Notes: a model not told the origin generated them from the sequence alone. A DNA stretch of 64,000 nt from Perognathus longimembris pacificus (GCF_023159225.1 NC_063167.1:75127298-75191297); one strand, 5' to 3'; positions 34,435 to 45,800 are shown, counted from the stretch's first letter. Numbers and translations: made by a program.

Positions 34435-35596
34435 ATTTATTTTTCACCTCATACTTTCCAGTTCTTCACTTAGAACTAGGCAAACAGGCTTAACAATTAG
34501 TCATAAACAGTAAGATCTAAAGTGAGATAAAATATAAAATAATAAACTATTCCATGCACAGTCCTAACTTTAGGTGACTTAAAACACTCCATGAGCTCAA
34601 TGGGGAAGCACAAGGTCTTTTCTCATGGTGCCAAATGTCTTCTTTGTCTTTCCCAATGCTCGATTACCTGGCCACAAGAGAAATATGCCTAAACCACAAC
34701 ATCAATATCTAAATTCCCAGTTCTGCTTCAAGAAGAAAAAAAAATTGCAAATGGACTCCTCTGTTTGTTCTGTACTTTAGCTAACAACACAGCATTCCAA
34801 TTTCAGCTACAGATTCCCCCACCACCACCAGCAGGCTGGCTGTGGGCCAGCCCGAGCCTTGACAGAATGCAGACCAAGCATTTCAGAACAGATGCATTTG
34901 CTGCACACTTTAATCTGTCCCCAAAGAAATTTACTGAGGTGATGCCTCATGCAACACAGAGTGAAATATTGAAGGTGGGGTAATGTTTAGCGGAAAAGAA
35001 ATGGTAAGTAATTTTCACATTTTCATAAATGGCGATCTGCAAGCATTTGAAATACGAATGCACTCCAAGTTGACAGAAACATCTGGTAGCTATTCCACAC
35101 CATTTCCAGCACTCTGATTCCCCATATCACCCAGGGTACTAATGAGGAGCGTGTGTTCAGCTGTAATAAAAATGGTAAAGATGCAGAGGGAATTAAGGGG
35201 TAACACTATAGCCTGGGACCAACACACTGCAATGGGAGATTTTATTGCAACAACACCATTGGCTAATAAGGGTTTCTGTTATTGTCCCACAGGGAATTCT
35301 GCAATGCTGTCAGCTGCAGAGAGAGACAAAACTCCCACAGATTGTCAGACTGGGTATTGCAGGGCCTATTCTACCCCCACTCCCCCCCCCACACCCCCAG
35401 CTGAAAACCCCTTCTCCTCCCCCCGCCCTCCCCCCACCCCGTGGGATGCCAGAATCTGTTCCAAAAGGCACCCAGGATGTTTCCTCAGCCAACAGCACCA
35501 CCTGGTTTTCATTTGAACGGGACAAGAAGGAATGTTATAAATACACTATGATGCAAAAACAAAGCTCAAAGGAAAAACCACCTGGACGGCCCTGGG
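34435..35596. other. Repeat-free block, candidate conserved non-coding element
   Basis: Between about 34760 and 35360 there is no recognisable repeat, and the sequence is mixed and AT-leaning with several homeodomain-like and CCAAT-box-like words (ccattggctaataag). A C-rich run follows at 35370-35440. Regulatory function is a guess that needs alignment. Confidence 0.35.
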
Positions 35597-35599
35597 CTC

Positions 35600-35658
<59 letters not shown>

Positions 35659-35675
35659 CCTGTTGGGAACATCTC

Positions 35676-35742
<67 letters not shown>

Positions 35743-35756
35743 CCTGCTGGGAACAT
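35597..35756 (+). repeat. Tandemly duplicated (CA)n microsatellite cassette
   Basis: Two copies of a unit: ctccagaaaa, then (CA)24 or (CA)28, then ctgccctg, t/c, and gggaacat. Unit 1 is 35597-35672, unit 2 is 35673-35756. Outside the CA number they differ at about one base. Confidence 0.9.
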
Positions 35757-36675
35757 CTCAGATTACAGCTCATTGAATCTGCAGACCCTTGGGGAACCCA
35801 CAGCCATGAAATTTCAAAAGGGGACCCCACCTGGGCTTTTCAACAATAAAACTTAGCTGGAGGCTAACATCTATCCTGACTGTAGAAAAAAGTGAGAAGC
35901 GCCTGTAATAAGGATTTCTCAGAGGGAGATAGCTGAACATCCACAGCACAACTGTTTAGGCAGATCTTACAGTTTCTTTCATCTGCCCTCCATGAAAATA
36001 TCAAAATCCAATTCCAAGAAAAAATGCCCAATCTGTTGGGCTACAGGCCAATGCACATTTGTATATTGTGTTAAAATCAGGGTGCAACCATGCTGTGGAG
36101 TTTCCTGTGTTCAAAGTTTGGGGTTTTTTGTTTTGTGTTTTTTAATGTTCAAAAGCAAACAGAATTGTTAAGAATCTGAGTTCACCATGCTACCAAAGAC
36201 GTAGGACCTTCTCCCTAGGAAAAACACAATCACCTACCTGAAAGTGTCCACAGAGGGCACTCAGGTGACTGTGAGGGAAAAGGACATTGCTTTGTTTTAT
36301 ATCTTGATGACCTGAAGAGAAGAGGCAGAAGAGGGGACATCCCTAGACATCACCTGGAGAGACAGCAAGTGACAGCCCTAAGGAGGCTGAGACGCCCCTC
36401 AGTGACCACCATGTGCTTAGCAAGGCCCTAGCCTCTACTCCACTTCAGCACCAAAGTGAAACAGAAAAAATAAATAAATAAAAGAATAAAAGATCTATAT
36501 GAAGCTGCATCTGTTCTTTCTTTGCTGATATGTATCTAATGACAACACTCGTCTATGGGGAGACTAGAATTTATAGGAGGTTATTTCCCAAATGGCTTAG
36601 CAGAGAGACCATGAACATACAAATCTAAGGGTCTAGAGGATGGCAGAAAATGTTCTGTATAAAAAAATAAATAAA
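35757..36675. other. Unassigned intronic sequence
   Basis: Plain sequence without a supported feature. Confidence 0.5.
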
Positions 36676-36722
36676 TATAAACAGTACTGAAGATTGATCT
36701 CAGGGCCTCTAAGCCCTGCCCT
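36676..36722 (+). repeat. ID-like SINE fragment
   Basis: cagtactgaagattgatctc, then agggcctctaagccctgcc, a very short tRNA-derived remnant in reverse-like orientation; strand uncertain. Confidence 0.3.
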
Positions 36723-37017
36723 GAATACAAAAATAGACTCTGTTATTCTCCTACCCTGAGTTTGGCAGATACAAAATGACTGAGAGAAAATAGACTCTAT
36801 TAAAAGGAAAATGCTTAATTGATCTTAATTACACTGTTAAATGTAACTTAGCCACACAATAAAAATTATAACACTATTCCTACTAGTGCATATCTTATGC
36901 AGTATTTTATAACTTTAAGAGGTACAAGGCTATTCCTCATTAACTGTGAGATGATATGATCAAATCTCTCAGAACTTGCCTCACACCTACAATAATCACT
37001 AAGCAAATGTTCTTCCT

Positions 37018-37090
37018 CCCAGTACTGGGGTAGGGACTGAAACCAAGGCTTCATGCATGCATGCTCAGTCCATACCAACTATGAGGCCCC
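37018..37090 (-). repeat. ID-like SINE fragment
   Basis: cccagtactggggtagggac, then aaggcttcatgcatgcatgc, is the reverse of an ID 3' half. Confidence 0.5.
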
Positions 37091-37097
37091 TGATTCT

Positions 37098-37189
37098 GTG
37101 TGTGTGTCTCTATATCTGTGTCTGTGTCTCTGTATGTCTCTCTTCTGTCTCTCTCTCTCTGTCTCTCTCTGTCTCTCTGTCTCTCTCTC

Positions 37190-37242
<53 letters not shown>
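37098..37242 (+). repeat. (TG)n/(TCTG)n/(TC)n compound repeat
   Basis: Pyrimidine-rich on the plus strand, grading from GTGTCTC to pure TC (37203-37241). It lies at the 3' end of the minus-strand SINE that follows. Confidence 0.93.
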
Positions 37243-37244
<2 letters not shown>

Positions 37245-37392
37245 AATGGGGCTTGAACCCAGTGGCATTTTCTGCAGAAGGCTGGTGTTCTACCACCAGT
37301 GTTATAACCAGGCTGGCTTCAAAACTCAATCCTCAGATCTCAGCCTCCTGAGCAGCCAGCATTACAAACATGAACCACTGGTACCCAGCTTA
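37243..37392 (-). repeat. Composite SINE, internally deleted
   Basis: taatggggcttgaacccagt and caggctggcttcaaaactca are both present but the linker between monomers is missing. Confidence 0.72.
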
Positions 37393-37899
37393 TTTTCTTT
37401 TATTACCCCTAGCCAATTGGTGTCACACAAGAAAGAAAAGGATAAGGAAAGCGGTGACCTCACACACAGAACCAAGGAGAAATAACACACACTGTGAGGA
37501 CTTCTTAGGGCTCAGGCCTGGGGCGATGGAGGGTAAGCTGCCAGGTAGAAGATGAAGTAGGGGTGGGCAGGGGACTGATCAGCAAGGACAGGAGATGGAA
37601 ACCACACTGCTGGGGAGACAAATCCCAGCCCTTAACCACTGGTCCTGATTACAGATAGGAGAAAGGAAATTTTAAAAAGACAATCTACCAATTTGGGGTT
37701 TGGCCCTGAAAAATATTGCTAATGACAGTCATGTGTAGAAAAATGGGCCATGAACTGAAACACGTTTATTTTACAGATTTTCTATATAATCAAGGCACTC
37801 CCCAACTGGTTTGTAAAGAATGAAGAAATGCTTAACAAGGACGCCAAATTACCCAGCCTAATATATATGTCAAAACCTATTACACAACTGAACTATCTG

Positions 37900-37942
<43 letters not shown>

Positions 37943-38275
37943 TTACTCTTCCCACTTGCTAGCTCAGATGCTTCTGCTGTGAGGGAACCGAGAGCTGGCA
38001 GATGCAGAGACCCTGGAAAACATCTGGTCACGAGGGCCCACTTGCTCCTCTCACAGGCAGGGCAGTTACGAACTCTGGAGAGACGATAGAGCTAGAAATT
38101 CCAGCCAACCAAGCACTGAGAACATCTCATTGTAGACTGAGGTACAGCCAGCCTTTAAAAGACACAAGTAGCCTGGCCCTGATTTCTGATTAGGATTCAG
38201 ATACTCCCTGGTCCTATTACACTTGTTATATGATCCCCTGATAGAAAATACCAACTTTTAAAAACCTATTGTTTA

Positions 38276-38278
<3 letters not shown>
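37393..38278. other. Unassigned sequence with a (TA)n run
   Basis: A TA dinucleotide repeat lies at 37904-37939. The remainder holds nothing I can name. Confidence 0.55.

Positions 38279-38311
<33 letters not shown>
38279..38311 (+). repeat. (GT)n microsatellite
   Basis: About 16 GT units. Confidence 0.95.
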
Positions 38312-38312
<1 letters not shown>

Positions 38313-38314
38313 TC

Positions 38315-38450
38315 TCCTTGGCTGGGAACTGCGTGAGAACAAAGACCATGTCTATTTTACTTATCCTCCACCACAGTGCTGGGCATCGGGCCTGGCACAC
38401 AACAAGGGTTTAAAACTCCTTGCTGATGAATTCATCACACCACCAAAATC
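38315..38450 (+). repeat. L2-like LINE 3' end
   Basis: ctgcgtgagaacaaagacca, accacagtgctgggcatcgg, cctggcacacaacaagggtt and a gatgaattc ending follow the conserved L2 3' terminus. Confidence 0.6.
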
Positions 38451-38534
38451 TTAAGCCACTCATTCTTCATGGACTGTGGGACCAGTCGGCTAGACTTACA
38501 ATGTCATTCCAACCACAGTGTAGCTGGAAAACTC

Positions 38535-38880
38535 CAGGCAATTTCTTTTTCTTACCATTTTTATTAGCATCAATTTGTCATACAAAGTGGGGGGGGGGTT
38601 ACTTTTTGACATGTCCATATGGACATGTCAAATGTCCATGAACATGGACAATGTATACAATGTACCTTGAACAGATTCACCCCCTCCATGGCTCTCCCTC
38701 CATAACCCCCTCTCACAAACCAATCTCCACAAGCTTCATTGTTCCATTTATACCCATCTACATAGGTATTTCGACCATATTCACTGTCCTTCTCCCTCTC
38801 TGTTCATCCCCACCACCCACTCCACTAACTAGTCCAACCCAGACAGGACCTGCTACTCTACAACCTCAGGCAGTTTCTTA
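38535..38880 (-). repeat. L1 3' UTR fragment
   Basis: On the minus strand it passes through a G-rich region (gagagggggttatggaggga), then aaggtacattgtatacattg and ends gctaataaaaatggtaag, as in L1 3' ends. A perfect palindrome lies at 38607-38630. Confidence 0.55.
38607..38630. promoter_or_regulatory. Perfect 24-bp palindrome, p53-family-like double half-site
   Basis: TGACATGTCC, a 4-base spacer ATAT, then GGACATGTCA. Each half fits the p53 half-site RRRCWWGYYY at nine of ten positions. A second inverted repeat (TGTCCATG, AA, CATGGACA) follows at 38633-38650. Binding is unproven. Confidence 0.3.
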
Positions 38881-39229
38881 GCCTTTCCCTGACTGTTTTT
38901 TGTTTACATCATGGAGATAATCATAGGATTGTTTTTAGGGTTACCTTGCTTTTTATTATCATGTGACTGTAATTATACCATATTTCTAACTATGGAATGT
39001 GTTCTGGGGGTAAAAAGTGCTTTTTAAACCATCTCAATCTCCCTTGGCATCAGAAATCATAGAATAGTAGATCTTAATGACCCTTGAGTATCATGCAGTC
39101 CAATGTTCTCACTGTCACCCAGAAATGTCTACAAATTAGATACCAGAAACAAACCTCTTCCAAATCGTCCTCATATTCTGACAAGTTCTGCCATGGATCC
39201 TAGTCCCAGAGATGCACTATGTTAAAAAT
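38881..39229. other. Unassigned intronic sequence
   Basis: AT-rich and plain. Confidence 0.5.
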
Positions 39230-39239
39230 GAACTATTTA

Positions 39240-39450
39240 GGGCTGGGGATATAGCCTAGTGGCAAGAGTGCCTGCCTCGGATACACGAGGCCCTAGGTTC
39301 GATTCCCCAGCACCACATATACAGAAAACGGCCAGAAGCGGCGCTGTGGCTCAAGTGGCGGAGAGCTAGCCTTGAGCGGGAAGAAGCCAGGGACAGTGCT
39401 CAGGCCCGGAGTCCAAGGCCCAGAACTGGCCAAAAAAAAAAAAAAAAAAA
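39240..39450 (+). mobile_element. IDL-Geo-type SINE, full length with 18-base A tail
   Basis: Target duplication gaactattta at 39230-39239 and 39451-39460. The body is nearly undamaged. The right monomer retains CpGs (aagcggcgctgtgg, gagcgggaagaag), suggesting a young or slowly decaying copy. Confidence 0.88.
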
Positions 39451-39464
39451 GAACTATTTAACCT

Positions 39465-39592
39465 GTGGTCAGGAATGGGTTGGGGAAACTGGGGGAGAGC
39501 AAAGGAAGGGGTAACACTGTCCAAAAAGAAATGTACTCATTACCTGACTTATGAAACAGTAACCGGGCCTTTATGATAACAATAAAAAAAAG
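39465..39592 (+). repeat. L1 3' end fragment
   Basis: It has a G/A-rich region, gtaacactgtccaaaaagaa and atgtactcattacctgactt, ending aacaataaaaaaaa. Same type as 62240-62440. Confidence 0.6.
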
Positions 39593-39668
39593 ATCAAAAT
39601 GCATTCTATTTATAAACTACTTTGTTGAATGGCAAACCCTTTGGACAACTACTTAAGGATAATAAAAA
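39592..39668 (+). repeat. Second L1 3' end, immediately adjacent
   Basis: gatcaaaatgcattctattt, ttgttgaatggcaaaccctt and acaactacttaaggataata match the 16800-17040 type. A younger L1 end may have inserted into it. Confidence 0.55.
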
Positions 39669-39924
39669 ATGAGTCTGCTAACAGGAATCCCAAAGGTAAT
39701 TAAACAAAGAACAACAACAACAACAAGAGGTGCAAAATTAATGTGCCAAGAAAGGTCTAACCAAGGTTTTCAGTTTTACTCCAAAAAATGTCCAAACTGT
39801 CGTGCTACATATTCTTTCATTATTTACATACTCAGTTATTCTAGAAAATAAATTGAGGGACATATAACAGAAACTCCTGAAAATGTACTTCAGCTGCCAA
39901 TCAATGAAAAAGTCTCTATGGGAT

Positions 39925-40115
39925 AAGCACATGTAGCTCACACCTGAAACTGCCTTCTCAAGAGAAAAAGGATTGATGTTCAAAGCTATCCAAGAGATTC
40001 CTTCTCTAGTTACCACCAAAAAGCTAGCCTGGAGGCATGGCTCAAGTGGCAGAGCACCATCCCTGAGCAGAAAAGCCAAGCAAGAGCGCAAGGCCTGAGT
40101 TCAAACCCTTTACTG
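39925..40115 (+). repeat. Composite SINE, diverged
   Basis: catgtagctcacacctgaaa and ggcatggctcaagtggcaga mark the two monomers; overall decay is considerable. Confidence 0.68.
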
Positions 40116-41710
40116 TTTCTGTTTCTCTCCACCTCCCCCTCCCCCTCCCCACTTACTATGCCATAGAGAAATCTTTTCAAGAATACAGTGAAAAGAGATC
40201 AGTTCTTTTGAGTGGTCTCAAACCTAGTCTTCTATTAGCCAAGATAAAGAGAAACTATAAGGTTTATACCAATCTTATAAAAAAGAAAACAAAAAAGCTT
40301 TTTCTAGGTTTCAATGTAAGAGACTTCTGATAATGCAAAAACCAGTGACTTTAGTGTACATTTTACATAAATTTCAGTCCTACTGTTAAGTAACATCCCT
40401 CTCCTGGGATAAATGAGATGCCTGTCCCACAGGGCATCTTAGCAAACCATGTGCATGGTGAAACCACACAGAACATGCTGGAAAACACACATCTGTATCT
40501 GACAAAGCAACCTTTCAAAAGCAATGGGTCTTAGGATGTTTCAAAGCCAAAGGTGGTTTTGGGTGTATGTGTGTGTGTGTGTGTGTTTGTGTGTTTAAAA
40601 GGTTTTCACATTTGGTCAAAGCAAATTCCGTTTTTCTAAAATCTGTGTGTGCCATTTTGAGGTGGTGGGGAGTGGATTTTTCTTCAGTGTTTTTCCACTC
40701 AGGACCAACTAGCTGGTCTCTTTCTCCTAAGCAAGCAGAGAAAAGTTGCCTCTTTTCATTTCGACACAAGCTTATAAGCTTTCATATGATCAGTCTGAAA
40801 ATAAAATGCTTTGCATAGCAATTCCTATAACTGTATAGAGAGAAGAAGAGAGCTTTGATTCAAGATTTGCACAGAAAAAATACTAGATCTATGTCTACTA
40901 TTTTAATAATTTCTTCTCTTGCATTTCCTATCACACCCCCTTCTTCCTATCTTCCCACTACACAATGCTTCCTGTACTCACTGACAGAGGTATTCCTCAT
41001 AAGCAAAATTATCAAACAAAGAAGGTTTTACTCCCTTTGAGAAAGGAACCCTAGTTATTCTTAAAGGAAATCTCCCACAAAGTGTGCTACATACACAAAT
41101 GACTTTCTAACCACCTTAAACATTTTGAGCAATCCTGAGTATCAATTACTGTGGGATTTTTTTCTTTGAACACTTAGAAGCATCATTATAAATACCAGTG
41201 ACAATTTGGTACAGGTTGGTAAGGTATTTCAGGTTTCGTCCAATAAGTAATCCCATATTTCCACTCTTGATAATTGTATCTGAACTTTCTATGCTTGTGG
41301 AGTTTTGTCAGCTATGGCTGAAGGTCTTTGTCAACCTCAAGCTCATCGCTTTCCATCTGTTATACTCATTCTCAGTACATTTAAGGTCAACCTTGGCAAC
41401 GAGCCAGAAGGTGGCCACCCACCCCATTTACAGAGTGGCCTTTAAGGGCTTTTGACATTTTCCTCCCCTTATAACTCATTAAAACATTCTGACTTCTTTC
41501 ATGATTCAAGAAACTACTGTAAAACTAACACTGTATAAACTAAACAATGTTACAGATCCCGTCAGTGCTCATCTGAGGTAAATGGCAAGCTATGAAAAGA
41601 AGGTGAAACTCAAGCACTGAGACTGAACTGGGCAGTTAAGTTCACACCAAGAGCATGTGGAAAGCCCTACTCTCCTAGTGCTCAGGGACTCCAAGTATTT
41701 TAGAAATTCT
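40116..41710. other. Unassigned intronic sequence
   Basis: About 1.6 kb without a supported gene. A short TG repeat lies at 40565-40597. Confidence 0.5.
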
Positions 41711-41712
41711 AA

Positions 41713-41918
41713 GAAAGCCAGACACTAGTGGTTAATGCTTGTAATCCTAGTTACTGAGGTGAGGACTACAGTTCAAACCCAGCCCAGGTAGAAATGTCTA
41801 TGAGACTCTTATCTCCAATTAACCAGTGAAATTCTCTAAGTAGAGGTGTGGCTCAAGTGGCAGCACACCAGCCTGGATAGAAAAAGGCCAAGAAAGAGCA
41901 TGGGACTTGAAAACTATG
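41713..41918 (+). repeat. Composite SINE, plus strand of an inverted pair
   Basis: agccagacactagtggttaa opens the head; the tail breaks off after gccaagaaagagcatggga. Confidence 0.75.
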
Positions 41919-41920
41919 GG

Positions 41921-42117
41921 CCAGGGCAGTGTCCCTGAGCTTTTTCACTCAAAGCTGGAGCTCTACCACTTGAGCTACACCTCCACTTCTGGCTTTTGCT
42001 TTAATTTTAAGTTTCTCAGACTTTCCTGCCCAAACTAGCTCCCAACTGTGATTCTCAGATTTCAGCCTCCAGCGTAATTAAGATTGCAGGTGTGAGCCAG
42101 CAGCACTCAGCTTGACT
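41921..42117 (-). repeat. Composite SINE, minus strand of an inverted pair
   Basis: It starts with the right-monomer end (gggccagggcagtgtccctg) directly after the preceding plus-strand copy. It runs to the B1 head gctgagtgctgctggctcac on the minus strand. Confidence 0.75.
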
Positions 42118-42139
42118 TTTTTTTTTTAAGTAGAGAAGA

Positions 42140-42242
42140 TAGACTATGAATAATAACGTGTATCTATAATCCCAGCAGGTGGAGGTAAGCAGGAGTTCTA
42201 GGCCAGCCTGGGTTACATAGTAATACCCTGTCTCAAAAAAAT
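42140..42242 (+). repeat. B1-like SINE
   Basis: ctataatcccagcaggtgga, then ggccagcctgggttacatag and a tctcaaaaaaa tail. Confidence 0.7.
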
Positions 42243-42250
42243 AGGATTAG

Positions 42251-42463
42251 GGGGCTGGGAATATGGCCTAGTGGCAAGAGTGCCTGCCTCATATACATAA
42301 GGCCCTGGGTTCGATTCCCCAGCACCACATATACAGAAAATGGCCAGAAGTGGCGCTGTGGCTCAAGTGGCAGAGTGCTAGCCTTGAGCAAAAAGAAGCC
42401 AGGGACAGTGCTCAGGCCCAGAGTCCAAGCCCCAGGACTGGCCAAAAAAAAAAAAAAAAAAAA
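42251..42463 (+). mobile_element. IDL-Geo-type SINE inserted at a B1 tail
   Basis: A 10-bp duplication, ataggattag, follows the A runs on both sides (42241-42250 and 42464-42473). The full-length element closely matches the copy at 3260. Confidence 0.87.
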
Positions 42464-42699
42464 ATAGGATTAGGGATGAACTATGCATATCCAAACGAAT
42501 CCCAAAGGATGCTATGGAAAAAATGAGATCATGCACAACTCAACGATATTTCCAACAAATATATAAAATATTGCAAATTAATATATTTACCAATAAATAA
42601 AAAAAACAATACCAAAGCATCTTTCTCCTTATCACCCCATCCCAACCCTCAAAAATAGTACCCAATACGCAGAGAGAATCTTGGGAATGAAGGAAGGAA

Positions 42700-42885
42700 G
42701 GCTGAACTTGGAGTTAGAGGGCTGGGCTCCAGTCTTAGCTCTTCCACTAAGAAGCTACTTGACCTTGAACCAAGGTCAATCAATACCTGTACTTCACCTG
42801 GAGCCAGAATCAATGAAAGCAATGAACAGCAAAGAACTCTACAAACTTAGAGTGGGGCATCTATATGAGGAATTAATGAAATAGT
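42700..42885 (-). repeat. MIR
   Basis: gggctccagtcttagctctt, ccactaagaagctacttgac and cttgaaccaagg follow reverse MIR. Confidence 0.6.
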
Positions 42886-42904
42886 TTTGCCTAGCACAAG
42901 AGAT

Positions 42905-43010
42905 AGAATTTTCAGCTAGTGTTGAGCAAGCAGGCATTAGGCACTTGCCTAAGATGTATGAGGTCTGGGGTTTGAGCCCCAGCGCGCACGCGCGTGCACA
43001 CACACGAGAC
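42905..43010 (+). repeat. ID-like SINE with Z-DNA-prone tail
   Basis: gcaggcattaggcacttgcc and gtctggggtttgagccccag form an ID-like body. Its 3' end is an alternating purine-pyrimidine run (42982-43006) instead of poly-A. Confidence 0.6.
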
Positions 43011-43960
43011 CTGGACCTCGATGGCTTACGTTCCAAAGCTTGATCAACAAGGAAAGAAGCTAGCTATGACCATATTCTTTCTAAATATTACAGGGGAAAA
43101 AGTCAACCCAAGACAATCTCTACAACATGAAAGCAACCTCTACAGCATGAATCTGAAGAGCTGGGCTTGAGTGGTTATCACTTAATAAAATGAGGGCTTT
43201 AAAAATGGAATTGTGAATAGCTGACTTTAGATTTGAGTCCTTCTAAGTATGCCTAAAATGATGAGTTGAAATAGCAGGTCAAACCTTCTCTACTCCTGGT
43301 TAAGTCAGAGACACACAAACACTATAGTACAACAAACGGGTAAATTACAAAGAAAAGAAAATAATCTCCAAGTTCAATTTGGGGCTGAATTCCTATCAGA
43401 AAACTATCAGAGGCCAAAAACTACATCAGAATAATCCTTTAAATCTGAGGCTAGTTCTTGAACAAACATTTGACAGAGATTATCAACACACAATTTTTCT
43501 TTCAAATTTTCTTTCATTTTTTTTTCATTTTTCTCAATTATTTTCCCAAAATTCTTGCTCTTCATTCATATGCCATTCTTATGTTCTCAATTACAGTAGG
43601 CAATTACACATAAAGTTGGACAGGCAGACACCATATGCATATTCTTTATATATACATCCTTTTTGATTGTCAGACACTTGTCTTTGGCCCTTAGTAAATG
43701 GTAAGCATAAGTACAATGGCTCAAGCTTTAACACACAGTAGAGTCAGAACCACTCCCAAATTTTCTTGGATTAGCCAAGTTCATTAAGTACACCAGTTGA
43801 GTCTACTGTAGGTCTCTTCCTTTTCAAGAGATTGTACTTTGAAAATCACTAAAGACTGGTTTCTACATTCTAGGCTCAACGGAAACTTTAGACTCAAGTT
43901 GTAAGTTTTACCATTCAGTTACAACTTTTCCTAATAGTTACCCATCAAGCCTTAAGATTT
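43011..43960. other. Unassigned intronic sequence
   Basis: AT-rich with nothing recognisable. Confidence 0.5.
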
Positions 43961-43964
43961 TAGA

Positions 43965-44268
43965 CAGGGTGCCAATGGCCATCAGGAGGCTAAGACTGAG
44001 ATGATGGAGTTTTGTGGCCAGCCCAGACAAAAAGTTCTGTGAGACTCACCTCAACAGAAAAAATTGGGCACAGTGTTGTACATTTGCCACCACAACTATA
44101 ACAGAAAGTGTAAATAGTAGGACTGCAGTGAAGGCAAAAACAAAAACAAAAAACCAAGACCCTGTCTCAACGATGACCAGAGCATAAAAGGGCTGGAGAC
44201 TCAAGCTTTGTTTAAAAAGCATGCTTACCAAGCAGAGGCCCTGTGTTTGTGCCCCAGTACTACCAATT
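43965..44268 (+). repeat. Old B1-ID composite SINE
   Basis: A B1-like half with linker (gccagcccagacaaaaagtt) and an ID-like end (gcagaggccctgtgtttgtg, ccccagtac) are separated by a degraded middle. Confidence 0.5.
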
Positions 44269-44271
44269 AAA

Positions 44272-44330
44272 AAAAGGAGGGAGGAAGGGGGGGAGGGAAA
44301 AGGGGGGAGAGGGAGGAAGAGAGAGAGAAA
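44272..44330 (+). repeat. GA-rich purine tract
   Basis: Irregular GGGA/GAGA units, continuing from the A-rich SINE end. Confidence 0.85.
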
Positions 44331-44362
44331 CTTTAATTGTACATATTCATCTTTTTCTGTCT

Positions 44363-44588
44363 TAGTCCTTCTGGGGATTGAACTCAGGGCCTAGGTACTG
44401 TACCTGAGCTTATCTTGTTCTTGACTAGCACTCTATCACTTTAGCACAGCTCCACTTACAGCTTTTTGGAAGTTAACTGGAGATAAGAGTCTTACAGATT
44501 GTTCTACCAGGGCTGGCTTTGAACCTCTATTCTCAGATCTCAGCCTAGCACAGCTATGATTACAGGCCTGAGCCACTGGTGCTCAGCT
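44363..44588 (-). repeat. Composite B1-head/tRNA-like-tail SINE
   Basis: ggggattgaactcagggcct through ggcctgagccactggtgctc, with all three parts present. Confidence 0.82.
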
Positions 44589-45725
44589 TTATGCATATTA
44601 TTTTATATTCCATTTTCATAAGTAGGATACAAAGTACTTTTCCCTAAATTAATACAGGACCTGGACTATATTAAGATATGATTATCTTCACTTATTCCCA
44701 CATAGCAGATATTCTTAAAGCAAACATCTTAATGTCATCATATATGAATTCACATATGTGCCTAAGTGATTTATTATTTCCATACTGTCTCTACAACTGA
44801 ATATCTGACAAAATCCAATGGTGACCAATGAGAAACAACTGGCCTCACTAGGAATTCTTGGACTCAGTGCAGCCTCTGATTAGGCATTTACTTTAAGAAC
44901 AACTTTTAACTCTTTCACTTCTGACTCACTTCTAGCCTGAGCAAAAGAAAGCTACCCCGAGGCCTAATTGCAATTAGACATCTCAGACCATCTCACAGAA
45001 CCTTTACAAAGGATCTGAAAGAATCTCTTGCTGCCAAGGCACAGAGACTACCCAGTTTCCAAGCTCTGTGTTTGACAATGTCCAGTAAAGAATTGCAGAC
45101 ATTAGCACAGCGGAATACATGAGATGGCATACCCCCTTCCTGTCAAGACCAGCTGCAAAAAAAGAACACTCTGACCTTGGCAAATGGCTGGAACAGAAAC
45201 GTGGAGAAAAATATATTTGTTTATTTGTTTGCTACTCCTGCCTATCTGAAATGGTCCCCTTGGGCGTCCAGCTGGGAAGGATTCAAATGTCCAAATTACT
45301 ACAGCTACCTTTCTCACCACTTTTAACTATAAAGCAGTCCCTGTGGACGCCGATCTTAAACCACCCTGGCCTTGCCAGGACAAACGTTGGCCTATGTATT
45401 CCAGTAAGGCAATGGGTGTTCTGAAGGTCAAACAAAATGTGGATTGTTTCCAAACAGAAAGGAAGTCTTTGCTTTCTGGAACGAACTCCCTGCTCCTCCC
45501 CCCCTCCCATTCCGCCACAGCTCAGCCTTGACATGCTGTGCAATGAGTTAGTAAACTAAAAACTGGAAATGGCCTTCATTTTCAATCCGTACTTTCTGAA
45601 GAATGCTGTTGATAACAAGAAAAAAAAGTGAATATACTCGATGTTCGTATCTCCTTTGGCTTGGCTATGTGCTTTGATAGATGCATGTGTGCCTGTTTAA
45701 AATAATAATAGCATGAGATTTTTTT
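44589..45725. other. Unassigned intronic sequence
   Basis: About 1.1 kb; open frames on both strands at 45102-45543 overlap each other and lack recognisable homology. Confidence 0.5.
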
Positions 45726-45728
45726 TCC

Positions 45729-45800
45729 TGTGCTTGGAATGGAACCCAGGACTTTGCAAATTCTCACAGCTCCATCCTTAGACTTTGGCTTTAAAGAAAG
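45729..45800 (-). repeat. ID-like SINE fragment
   Basis: gtgcttggaatggaacccag, then gactttgcaaattctcac, a reverse ID-like remnant. Confidence 0.45.

Noticed and set aside
35142..35856. 124- and 203-codon open frames
   Set aside because: The second is mostly the translated CA microsatellite (Thr-His repeats); the first has proline-rich low complexity and no homology.
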